Source: a bacterium
GTDB lineage: Bacteria > Bacteroidota > Bacteroidia > Bacteroidales > Muribaculaceae
NCBI GenBank assembly: GCA_004563195.1
Contig: SFTJ01000031.1
Span: forward strand, 1 to 39,394
Reading direction: 5' to 3'
DNA length: 39,394 nucleotides
The number at the start of each line of letters is the position of its first letter. Position 1 is the stretch's first letter. The position numbers were made by a program, and so were the translations under genes. The notes beneath the pieces are model-generated. The model saw only the letters and a list, made by a program, of their open reading frames with translations, made no database searches and was not told the DNA's origin. Shown in pieces: positions 16,794-23,359 of this stretch.

Positions 16794-17289
16794 GATAGCA
16801 TTACTTGTTTTTTTGTTTTGTATGGTGTCGGCAGTATCGGGGCGTTGCCAATTGAAATGCGACACCATTAGAGCTGGTAATCAATATATTATTGCCGAAT
16901 ATCCGGCAATAAGCAAAAGTTATATCCAGAATTACGAGGAAGGATTTTTTAAAACGATAATTTGTTTAGAAGACACCGCATTTATAACAATACATTGTGG
17001 CGCGATGATGAATGTGCCATTAACACAAATGTCGGACAAAACCATAACCAGTGAATTTCGATTAAATAAAGACATTCGTATCACAAGGGGTTATTCTGTA
17101 AAAAATAACAGGAGAAAATATTTTAGGGAGGATAACTATTTTAAGTATGGTGTTAATATTGTATATGATAATATCGATGAAAACAATATAAACAAGTATG
17201 AGCAATACTTTAATAACATTAAGATTTACAGAAAAGATGTAAATGAATCAGAAAAAGTAGAACTAATTCCTAAATCATTAACAAACTAA
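16771..17289 (+). CDS. Exported hypothetical protein in the RHS scar
   Basis: 172 residues with a signal peptide (MKEGIENRIALLVFLFCM to GRCQ). The mature part is a single AT-rich, Asn/Lys/Tyr-rich domain (KDIRITRGYSVKNNRRKYF, YGVNIVYDNIDENN) that I do not recognise. It overlaps the RHS remnant by 23 bases and is followed after 16 bases by an NTF2-fold immunity-like lipoprotein. By position it could be an immunity or accessory protein for a lost RHS toxin, but that is inference only. Its base composition is clearly AT-richer than the flanking leuS and rubrerythrin genes, suggesting acquisition with the RHS module. Confidence 0.6.
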   Translation: MKEGIENRIALLVFLFCMVSAVSGRCQLKCDTIRAGNQYIIAEYPAISKSYIQNYEEGFFKTIICLEDTAFITIHCGAMMNVPLTQMSDKTITSEFRLNKDIRITRGYSVKNNRRKYFREDNYFKYGVNIVYDNIDENNINKYEQYFNNIKIYRKDVNESEKVELIPKSLTN

Positions 17290-17305
17290 TAAAAAACAGA
17301 TAACT

Positions 17306-17722
17306 ATGACTAAGAAATTATTGATTTATTCGCTTGTACTCATTGCTGCGATAGCTGTAATGTTTTCGTGTAATCAGATTTCAAAAGCCAATTCGCAAGA
17401 TGAGTCCATTTCGATGTTGACTCGAGTGGTGGAAGTATCTGATGGATATCCGGTGAAAGGGGGTATGAATCTGGATGAAATAGATGTTTTGACTGATTAT
17501 GAAATGGCGTTTAATGTGGCATATCCTATTCTCAGTCATTGGAGCGGTCATAATATGGGGAAATATTACCCATATAGGGCTTATCTATACAAGGATTCGG
17601 TGTGGATAATTAGCGGTTCTGTTCTCGGTGCCAACGGAAAGCCGAAAGAAGGAGGCGCACCATATATTGAGCTGAGCAAACACGATGGTCGCGTATTGAA
17701 AATAATTCCGGGAGGCAAATAA
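17306..17722 (+). CDS. Lipoprotein with NTF2-fold immunity-like domain
   Basis: 138 residues. Signal sequence MTKKLLIYSLVLIAAIAVMF is followed by SCNQ, a plausible lipobox, so it is probably a lipoprotein. The C-terminal half (PYRAYLYKDSVWIISGSV, then GGAPYIELSKHDGRVLKI) closely follows the pattern of the NTF2-fold immunity family: Pf.a.l..d.Wiv.G......GG...i.i.k.dG.vl. These proteins neutralise polymorphic toxins, including RHS C-terminal toxins. The preceding RHS remnant supports the call. No intact toxin remains, so it may be an orphan immunity gene that protects against siblings. Family call is by pattern only. Confidence 0.65.
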   Translation: MTKKLLIYSLVLIAAIAVMFSCNQISKANSQDESISMLTRVVEVSDGYPVKGGMNLDEIDVLTDYEMAFNVAYPILSHWSGHNMGKYYPYRAYLYKDSVWIISGSVLGANGKPKEGGAPYIELSKHDGRVLKIIPGGK

Positions 17723-17791
17723 CAATAAACATCTTGGATAAGCTAAAATTGTGGAATCCCGAATGATAGAATACTAAAAGGATGTACACAC

Positions 17792-17950
17792 ATGGCATTT
17801 TCTCGCTTTACCAACGCCGAAATAGTTGTTAATAACATTAGGCTAAGAAAATGCGAAATCTGTAAGAGATTACACCCATCAGCGAGCCACTACGGCGATG
17901 ATTGTGTAAATCAGTGTGAAAACTATGCCATTTTAGCCGATTTGCGTTAA
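17792..17950 (+). CDS. Small cysteine-rich protein, 52 residues
   Basis: A short frame at the end of the RHS scar: MAFSRFTNAEIVVNNIRLRK is followed by CEIC (CxxC) and then CVNQC (CxxxC) with a His between, ending ENYAILADLR. AGGATG lies about nine bases before the ATG. The paired cysteines could bind a metal. I do not recognise a family. Evidence for expression is limited to the ribosome-site-like sequence and the patterned cysteines. No function is proposed. Confidence 0.45.
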   Translation: MAFSRFTNAEIVVNNIRLRKCEICKRLHPSASHYGDDCVNQCENYAILADLR

Positions 17951-18066
17951 AAACAACTGCTGCGTGGCTTCTGAGCTGATTGTCTTTTGATAGAAATTCA
18001 TCCGTTGGGACATATTGTTGCCTATTTTTTCACTATTTTTAAGTAATTCATTTCGATAATTTGTAA

Positions 18067-18074
18067 TATCTTTG
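18067..18074 (+). promoter_or_regulatory. -7 box of the rubrerythrin promoter
   Basis: TATCTTTG 56 bases before the rbr ATG. No TTG sits at the usual distance upstream. The rest of 17951-18129 holds nothing else recognisable. Confidence 0.55.
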
Positions 18075-18129
18075 CTGCATCCTATTGGACAAAATCAATT
18101 AAACAACTATTTTACTAATTTTTGATGAT

Positions 18130-18672
18130 ATGAAAGATTTAAAAGGAACCAAAACCGAAGCTAACTTGCAGATTGCATTTGCAGGCGAATCGCAAGCACG
18201 CAACAAGTATTCATACTATGCATCGAAGGCTAAGAAGGACGGCTATGTGCAGATAGCAGCCATCTTCGAAGAAACAGCCAACAACGAGAAAGAACACGCC
18301 AAGATGTGGTTTAAGCTTCTCCACGGCGGCGCAGTGCCATCGACCGAAGAAAACCTTCTCGATGCAGCTGAAGGCGAAAACTACGAATGGACCGACATGT
18401 ATGCCAATATGGCTAAGGATGCTCGCGAAGAAGGCTTCATCGAAATTGCAGCTGCTTTCGAAGGCGTAGCTGCCGTAGAAAAAGAGCACGAAGAACGCTA
18501 TCGCAAACTTCTTGCCAATGTGAAAGAAGGTCTTGTATTCTCACGCGAAGGCGACTGCATCTGGCAATGCACCAACTGCGGCCACATCTGCGTAGGCAAG
18601 CAGGCTCCCGAAATTTGCCCGGTTTGCAACCACTCTCAGGCATATTTCCAAATCAAGCCCGAAAACTATTAA
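18130..18672 (+). CDS. rbr: Rubrerythrin
   Basis: Cytosolic non-haem iron peroxidase that reduces hydrogen peroxide in anaerobes; 180 residues, slightly shorter than the classic clostridial and Desulfovibrio proteins. The four-helix di-iron domain carries the expected Glu and His ligands: FAGESQARNKY (Glu20), EETANNEKEHAKM, EGFIEIAAAFEGVAAVEKEH. The C-terminal rubredoxin domain has CTNCGHICVG and CPVCNHS, the two CxxC pairs that bind one iron. It has its own promoter box and stands alone between an RHS scar and a repressor gene. A stress regulator of the OxyR or PerR type is not visible here. Confidence 0.96.
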   Translation: MKDLKGTKTEANLQIAFAGESQARNKYSYYASKAKKDGYVQIAAIFEETANNEKEHAKMWFKLLHGGAVPSTEENLLDAAEGENYEWTDMYANMAKDAREEGFIEIAAAFEGVAAVEKEHEERYRKLLANVKEGLVFSREGDCIWQCTNCGHICVGKQAPEICPVCNHSQAYFQIKPENY

Positions 18673-18763
18673 TGCCTACCATCTTCATCGCTGCTGCAGC
18701 AGGCTCAGCCGCTGCATAGTGATGGGCTAAACAAGGTATTTTTTTTAAAATCCAATACAAATT

Positions 18764-18816
18764 GGAGGCTTCGGAATGAAAAAATTATGATTTTTCGCCG
18801 AATGCCTCCCTTTTTT
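18764..18816 (+). terminator. Terminator between rbr and the S24 repressor gene
   Basis: Stem GGAGGC-TTCGG/CCGAA-T-GCCTCC (18764-18774, 18798-18809), extended inward by A5/T5 and followed by T6. A separate T8 run at 18739-18746 follows a weaker structure closer to the rbr stop. Confidence 0.75.
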
Positions 18817-18828
18817 GTGGCAAAAAAT

Positions 18829-18859
18829 TTGGCATTTTACCATTTAATTGATAACTTTA
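18829..18859 (+). promoter_or_regulatory. Promoter of the S24 repressor gene
   Basis: TTG (18829-18831), 20 bases, TAACTTTA (18852-18859). The last base departs from TAnnTTTG. The same TTG-N20-TAAnTTTA form occurs before the next gene. Confidence 0.55.
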
Positions 18860-18905
18860 CCACCGAAAAATATACTAATAATCAGCACACTAAACACACC
18901 ACAGT

Positions 18906-19592
18906 ATGGAAAACCACGAACGAATAGAGCGAATTAAGTACCTCATTAAAGAGCTCAATCTCAAGCAGCGCGACTTTGCCGAGCGCATTGGCGTAGACAC
19001 CAGCAATCTTTCGAAATATCTCAATGGTAAATTGCCCATCAACGACTCGTTTGTCAACCGCCTGGTGGTGAACCTCGGTGTGTCGAAGCAATGGGTGATG
19101 CAAGGCACCGATATTCCTTTCCCCAAAAACACCAATATTCCAGCCGCAACAGCTATATACAGCAGCGATGAGAATCAGAACACGCTCATAGGCACACCGG
19201 TCTACGACATCGATGTCACCGCCGGCGCTGTGCCCCGCTCGAGCCTCTTTGCCGACGACCAGATAGTGGGATCGATAAATATGCCCGATGTGATAAGCAG
19301 CAATTGCCGCGTGGTGCGTGTGAGTGGCAACAGCATGGAGCCGGTGATACACAACGGCGACTATGTGGCTCTGCGCGAACTCAGCAATATGCAGCAGATA
19401 TTCTGGGGCCAGATATATGTGGTGATGCTCGACGATTATCGTCTGCTGAAGTTTGTGCGCCGCCACCCCGACCCGCAAATGGTGATTCTGCGCAGCGCCA
19501 ACCCCGACTACGACGATATGGAGATAGCACGCTCCGACATTCGCGAACTCATGCTCGTGCAGCACATATTGCACCTGGAGTCGAGAATGTAG
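18906..19592 (+). CDS. XRE-family repressor with S24 (LexA/CI-type) peptidase domain
   Basis: 228-residue DNA-binding regulator. Residues 5-65 form a helix-turn-helix of the Cro/CI type (LKQRDFAERIGVDTSNLSKYL). The C-terminal half is a peptidase S24 domain. A likely self-cleavage bond is Ala106-Gly107 in DVTAGAVPR, with nucleophile Ser143 in SGNSMEP and general base Lys182 in YRLLKFVRR. The layout matches phage CI and host stress regulators that cleave themselves when RecA filaments form. There are no phage genes nearby, so it is probably a chromosomal regulator. Its targets are unknown. Confidence 0.9.
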   Translation: MENHERIERIKYLIKELNLKQRDFAERIGVDTSNLSKYLNGKLPINDSFVNRLVVNLGVSKQWVMQGTDIPFPKNTNIPAATAIYSSDENQNTLIGTPVYDIDVTAGAVPRSSLFADDQIVGSINMPDVISSNCRVVRVSGNSMEPVIHNGDYVALRELSNMQQIFWGQIYVVMLDDYRLLKFVRRHPDPQMVILRSANPDYDDMEIARSDIRELMLVQHILHLESRM

Positions 19593-19627
19593 GCTCGTAG
19601 GGGATGACTTTTTCGGGCATCACACTA

Positions 19628-19658
19628 TTGCTTAAAACAGCCATTTTGAGTAATTTTA
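19628..19658 (+). promoter_or_regulatory. Promoter of the DUF4369-type lipoprotein gene
   Basis: TTG (19628-19630), 20 bases, TAATTTTA (19651-19658). Its position favours the ATG at 19709 over the in-frame ATG at 19604. Confidence 0.6.
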
Positions 19659-19708
19659 CCGGCCGATACGGATTATTTCCACAACAACGAATAACAGAAC
19701 TACAATAT

Positions 19709-20764
19709 ATGCACATCAAGCTAACACATATCACGTCAGCGCTTGCCATAGCAGCAGCATCGCTCCTCGGCGCTTGCAAGAACGACAGCTTCAGCATCGA
19801 GGCAAAAATCGAAGGCCTCGGCGACAGAGAAGTGACCATAGTGTATGCCAACTCCTATGGCGTGCAGAGCCAAAGCGTAACATCGCACAACGATGTAATA
19901 AAATATGAAGGCTATGCCCCACAGACCACCGTGGTTAATCTGGTGATGCCCGACGGTATGCCCACCATACGCACAGCCGCTATCAACGGCGATAATATTA
20001 AACTCAAGGGTATGCTCGGCAGCCCATACCCATCGGCCATCAAAGGCGGCGACACAGCCCACGAATGGCTAAAATTCATAAGCGAACATCTCACCCAAGT
20101 GGAGAACAATGCATCAACAGGCGAACTCAATCCGGAAATTGCCGAATACGTCAAAGCCAACCCCAAGAGCGTGGTTTCGACCTTGCTACTAATCTATAAC
20201 TACGACCCGCTTTTCAACAACGAAACCGCCGACAGTCTGCTCAACATCATCAGCGATGAAGCAAAACCGGTGTATATGATTAGCACCTACAACGCACTTC
20301 GCAACGAACTCAACAAAGCCAACCGCAGCCGCGGATACTATCAGTTTACTCTCCCCACTCTCAACGGCAAGTGGGAAGCCTTCTCTCGCCCCGACAAAGG
20401 GTACGCTCTGATATGGGCTTGGAGCGATGACGACCGCAACCACCGCCAATGCGTCGACTCGATAAAACGCCTCGAATCACTCTACGGCAAACGCCTCGCC
20501 GTGTCGACCATACTTATCGACGCCGACACCATGCGCTGGCGCTCGCGCATCAAATCCGACTCCATCACTCAGTGGAGTCACTACTGGGCTCCGGGTGGAC
20601 CAAACAGTCCGAGCATCAAAAGTTTCGGATTGATGCGAACACCCACCGTCTTGCTCATCGACTCCTTCGGCGCAAACCCCTATCGCGGCAATTCGATAGC
20701 CGCCGCAGAAAAGTTGATAAAGGACAACGATGCCAAAAGGTCGAAAATCAAATTAATTCGATAG
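19709..20764 (+). CDS. DUF4369-like lipoprotein with thioredoxin-fold domain lacking CxxC
   Basis: 351-residue envelope lipoprotein: signal MHIKLTHITSALAIAAAS with lipobox LLGAC. Residues about 22-110 resemble DUF4369, a beta domain common in Bacteroidota (FSIEAKIEGLGDREVTIVYA). Residues about 215-345 resemble an AhpC/TlpA thioredoxin fold (LPTLNGKW, YALIWAWSDDD, STILIDAD, TPTVLLIDSFG). At the place where TlpA-type reductases carry WCxxC, this protein has WAWSDDDRNHRQC, so it cannot be an ordinary thiol reductase. A scaffold or sensing role is possible. The start at 19709 is set by the promoter and lipobox. Confidence 0.8.
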   Translation: MHIKLTHITSALAIAAASLLGACKNDSFSIEAKIEGLGDREVTIVYANSYGVQSQSVTSHNDVIKYEGYAPQTTVVNLVMPDGMPTIRTAAINGDNIKLKGMLGSPYPSAIKGGDTAHEWLKFISEHLTQVENNASTGELNPEIAEYVKANPKSVVSTLLLIYNYDPLFNNETADSLLNIISDEAKPVYMISTYNALRNELNKANRSRGYYQFTLPTLNGKWEAFSRPDKGYALIWAWSDDDRNHRQCVDSIKRLESLYGKRLAVSTILIDADTMRWRSRIKSDSITQWSHYWAPGGPNSPSIKSFGLMRTPTVLLIDSFGANPYRGNSIAAAEKLIKDNDAKRSKIKLIR

Positions 20765-20826
20765 ATTGTGCAACCGAAAGCCATTTTTTCGATTCTCAGC
20801 GACTTAACAAACCATCAAATAATCAC

Positions 20827-20862
20827 AAAAATGCCTCGAGAACTATCTCAGAGGCATTTTTT
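20827..20862 (+). terminator. Rho-independent terminator after the DUF4369-type gene
   Basis: Perfect 11-bp stem AAAAATGCCTC/GAGGCATTTTT (20827-20837, 20851-20861) ending in a T-run. Confidence 0.85.
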
Positions 20863-20915
20863 GATGCATTTTTGCGTTACAACCATTTTGGTTCAGATAA
20901 TTGTCGCGGCAGTAG

Positions 20916-21149
20916 GCATCACCAAGTGATGCGGTTACTTGGCAACTTCGTTGCGGTTATTAGGCTGCTGCGCCGCGGTTAATGGCATCACCCGGCGGTG
21001 ATGCGGTTAGTAGGCAAATTCTTTGCGGTTAGTTAGCGGCGTTGCCGCGGTTATAGGCATCACCTGGCGGTGATGCGGTTATTCGGCAACTTCGTTGCGG
21101 TTAGTAGGCGGCGTTGCCGCGGTTAATTGGCATCACCCGGCGGTGATGC
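20916..21149. repeat. Tandem array of ten short hairpins in an A-B-C order
   Basis: Three repeats of about 72 bases plus a final A element. Each repeat has three palindromes separated by linkers starting GGTTA. Type A is GCATCACC-n4-GGTGATGC (20916-20932, 20985-21004, 21057-21076, 21130-21149; the first has a 7-bp stem and CAA loop). Type B is GCAAC-TTC-GTTGC (20942-20954, 21086-21098), with GCAAA-TTC-TTTGC at 21014-21026. Type C is GCGGC-GTT-GCCGC (21036-21048, 21108-21120), with a mismatched copy at 20964-20976. The B variant changes both sides of the stem together, which suggests that pairing is maintained. No coding sequence is credible here. Confidence 0.9.
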
Positions 21150-21170
21150 GATTAATTGCCACGAAGGTAT

Positions 21171-21414
21171 CCAACCTGAAAGGTTGAATGCCGAGGGCGA
21201 TAGCCCGAGTGCTCTTAGCCGGGGTTAAGCGTTAGCGCAACCCCCGGAATACCCACCATCAAAAGAAAAGCGAAGAACGCGAATATCGGCTTCCTTGGCG
21301 ACTGTTTGCGCGTCCTTCGCAACATGTGAGCCGTCAGGATACCGAGGGTTTCGCTTCGCTCCACCCCCGGCTAAGAGCCACTCGCTCCGCTCGGGCATTC
21401 GACCTTTCAGGTCG
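21171..21414. repeat. Large imperfect palindrome of about 244 bp
   Basis: Left arm 21171-21253 and right arm 21337-21414 are inverted relatives. Shared words are ACCTGAAAGGT, GAATGCC, CTCTTAGCCGGGG and GCG..GCG..ACCC.CGG. An inner stem GCGAAGAACGCG (21270-21281) matches the complement of 21309-21320 at 11 of 12 positions. It lies 16 bases inside each arm, so the whole is symmetric about 21295. Small hairpins inside the arms covary: CAACCTGAAAGGTTG on the left and CGACCTGAAAGGTCG on the right. Confidence 0.85.
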
Positions 21415-21432
21415 TGCTACTGCGTTTATTTT

Positions 21433-21512
21433 ACCACAGATTTCCACGGAATTTGGCGGATTTTCACATTATTGTTCCAATTTGTGCCCCTATTTTGTGT
21501 TATCTGTGTTTA
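21433..21512. repeat. Dispersed CACAGAT/CTGTG intergenic repeat, copy 2
   Basis: CCACAGATTTCCACGGAATT near the left and TGTGTTATCTGTGTTTA near the right, with GGATTTTCACA between. It is related to the copies at 16430 and 32351 and adjoins the large palindrome. No gene is seen. Confidence 0.6.
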
Positions 21513-21561
21513 TTATTGCCGCGATGGAAGCGAGCTGCGGCTGCCAATGCGGATTTGAGGC

Positions 21562-21599
21562 AAAATAAACGCCCGAGCGGCGTTTTCTCCACTCGGGCG
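21562..21599 (-). terminator. Terminator of deoC
   Basis: On the minus strand an 8-bp stem CGCCCGAG/CTCGGGCG (21599-21592, 21577-21570) is followed by TTTATTTTG. Confidence 0.75.
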
Positions 21600-21642
21600 G
21601 TATTGCGATTAGGTTGCGGCGAAAAAATCGTCTTAGCGGGCC

Positions 21643-22542
21643 TTAAAATGGCTTTACATCTTCGCCGGTGATGTCGGCAAACAAATTATTGGCAAGACTC
21701 GAGGCTCCGATTCTGAAATAATCCTTGTTGAGCCACTTTTCGCCGAGCACTTCTTTTACGATGGTGTAATACTTGAGCGCATCGGCAGTGGTGCGAACAC
21801 CGCCCGATGCCTTGAAGCCCACCATACGGCCGCATTTCTCGTAATATTCCTTGATGCATTGGCACATCACATAGGCAGCCTCGGGTGTGGCACCTGCATA
21901 AATCTTGCCGGTAGATGTCTTGATGAAGTCGGCACCCGAATACATCGATAGAATCGAGGCAATCTTGATGTTCTCAGCCGATTTGAGCAGACCGGTTTCG
22001 AGAATCACCTTAAGGTGAGCTTCGGTATCGCCATGGCGAGCCGATTGCTTAATCTCGGCGATTTCATCGGCGATTTCTTCATAAGCACCATCCATAAAGT
22101 AGCTTACCGGGAACACGATATCCACTTCGTCGGCACCATCGGCTACGGCGAGAGCGGTTTCCACGGTCTTCACCTCGAGGCGAGCCTGCGACGATGGGAA
22201 ATTGGCAGAGCAAACGGCGATGTTCACATCGGAAGCTTCGAGAGTTTCGCGCACCACTTCGGCAAACTTCGAGTAGACGCAGATGGCAGCCACATTGGGA
22301 TATTCGGCATAATTGTTCTCAAAATCGTTCACACGCTGAGTAAAAGCAGCCACCGAGCGTTCGCTGTCGTCGGTGCCGAGTGTGGTGAGGTCGATGCAGT
22401 TGAACATCAACTTATACACATCCTTATTGTCGTTCTCGGCAGTATGAGCGGCAAGGAGCGCCTCTACCTCAGCCTTTACTTTAGCATCGTCGGTGAGGAC
22501 TTTGCTATCGGCTATCACTTTTTGATATTTGTTATCTTCCAT
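21643..22542 (-). CDS. deoC: Deoxyribose-phosphate aldolase
   Basis: Class I aldolase splitting 2-deoxyribose 5-phosphate into glyceraldehyde 3-phosphate and acetaldehyde in deoxynucleoside salvage. It is 299 residues long, as in the longer DeoC subgroup. The Schiff-base lysine is Lys208 in DFIKTSTGK, the second active-site lysine is Lys244 in VGFKASGGVRT, and the proton-relay Asp lies in GADEVDIVFP. It is the last gene of the minus-strand run that starts at ybeY, 27 bases after the mazG-like gene, and ends at a terminator. Confidence 0.96.
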   Translation of the reverse strand: MEDNKYQKVIADSKVLTDDAKVKAEVEALLAAHTAENDNKDVYKLMFNCIDLTTLGTDDSERSVAAFTQRVNDFENNYAEYPNVAAICVYSKFAEVVRETLEASDVNIAVCSANFPSSQARLEVKTVETALAVADGADEVDIVFPVSYFMDGAYEEIADEIAEIKQSARHGDTEAHLKVILETGLLKSAENIKIASILSMYSGADFIKTSTGKIYAGATPEAAYVMCQCIKEYYEKCGRMVGFKASGGVRTTADALKYYTIVKEVLGEKWLNKDYFRIGASSLANNLFADITGEDVKPF

Positions 22543-22569
22543 GTTATTGTTGCTTTATGTTGTTATTGA

Positions 22570-22896
22570 TTATTTCAGTTTTGGATTGTTCTTGTGACGC
22601 TGACAGTCGCGAGCGGTCTTTTTCTCGATATTCTTGGCGAAAGCATCGGTTAGATTCACGCCGGTCTGGTTGGCAATGCACATAAGCACCCACATCACAT
22701 CGGCGAGTTCATCGGCAAGATTCTTGCACTCGTCGCTCGGTTTGCACGATTGGTCGCCATAGGTACGCGCCATCACACGAGCCACCTCACCCACCTCCTC
22801 GGTGAGAATAGCCATATTGGTGAGCGGACTGAAATAGCGCACACCGTAGGTTTTTATCCACTCGTCTACCTTATGTTGAGCTTCTTCGATAGTCAT
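22570..22896 (-). CDS. MazG-like nucleotide pyrophosphohydrolase
   Basis: 108-residue all-alpha NTP pyrophosphatase. The metal-binding pattern is present as two parts: LTEEVGEVARV (EExxE-like, residues about 31-41) and LADELADVMWVL (ExxD, about 60-71). Such single-domain proteins hydrolyse (d)NTPs to monophosphates and are thought to clear non-canonical nucleotides. It lies ten bases after dtd and 27 before deoC on the same strand, so it is probably co-transcribed; the shared theme is clean-up of damaged or wrong substrates. The precise nucleotide is unknown. Confidence 0.88.
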   Translation of the reverse strand: MTIEEAQHKVDEWIKTYGVRYFSPLTNMAILTEEVGEVARVMARTYGDQSCKPSDECKNLADELADVMWVLMCIANQTGVNLTDAFAKNIEKKTARDCQRHKNNPKLK

Positions 22897-22906
22897 ATCG
22901 GCAAAG

Positions 22907-23359
22907 TTACTCTTTTAGTTTCGAATCTACAATAATTGTCACGGGTCCATCGTTGATTAATTCCACTTTCATGTCGGCGCCAAACTGTCCGCGCTTCACC
23001 GGGCGGCCGGTTATTGACTCCAATTCGGCACAAAAACTCTCGTAGAGAGGAATAGCCACATCGTGGCCTGCGGCATGGATGTAGGAGGGTCGATTGCCCT
23101 TCTTGGTCGATGCATTGAGCGTAAATTGGCTAACGGCGAGTATTTCGCCGTCCACATCCATCACGCTGCGATTCATCACACCGTTTTCATCGTCGAAAAT
23201 GCGCATATTTGCGGCTTTGGCGGCAAGCCATTGCATATCGGCAAGTTCATCGCCTTCGCGCACTCCCACAAGTATCATCAACCCGGCTCCAATTTCGCTA
23301 AAGAGCTGATTATCAATCGTTACCGAGGCTCTCTGTACTCTCTGAATCACTATTCTCAT
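22907..23359 (-). CDS. dtd: D-aminoacyl-tRNA deacylase
   Basis: Proofreading hydrolase that removes D-amino acids and glycine mischarged on tRNA. 150 residues, normal length. Both family signatures form the active site at the dimer interface: AVSQFTLNAST (the SQFTL motif) and INDGPVTI (NDGPVT, with the Gly-cisPro motif). The N-terminus MRIVIQRVQRASV is typical. Its first 47 bases overlap the end of uvrC in another frame, showing tight coupling in one transcript. Confidence 0.96.
   Translation of the reverse strand: MRIVIQRVQRASVTIDNQLFSEIGAGLMILVGVREGDELADMQWLAAKAANMRIFDDENGVMNRSVMDVDGEILAVSQFTLNASTKKGNRPSYIHAAGHDVAIPLYESFCAELESITGRPVKRGQFGADMKVELINDGPVTIIVDSKLKE

Noticed and set aside
20449..20982. 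Plus-strand frame of 177 codons
   Set aside because: It begins inside the lipoprotein gene in another frame, crosses its terminator and runs into the hairpin array; the product is Arg/His-rich and lacks any family pattern.
20916..21149. CRISPR array in place of the hairpin array
   Set aside because: The spacing is about 22-24 bases between different palindromes, there are no unique spacers, and no unit matches the anti-repeat upstream of cas9.
21295..21671. Three overlapping short plus-strand frames in the palindrome region
   Set aside because: They are products of the palindrome and dispersed repeat, with no ribosome site and no conserved features.
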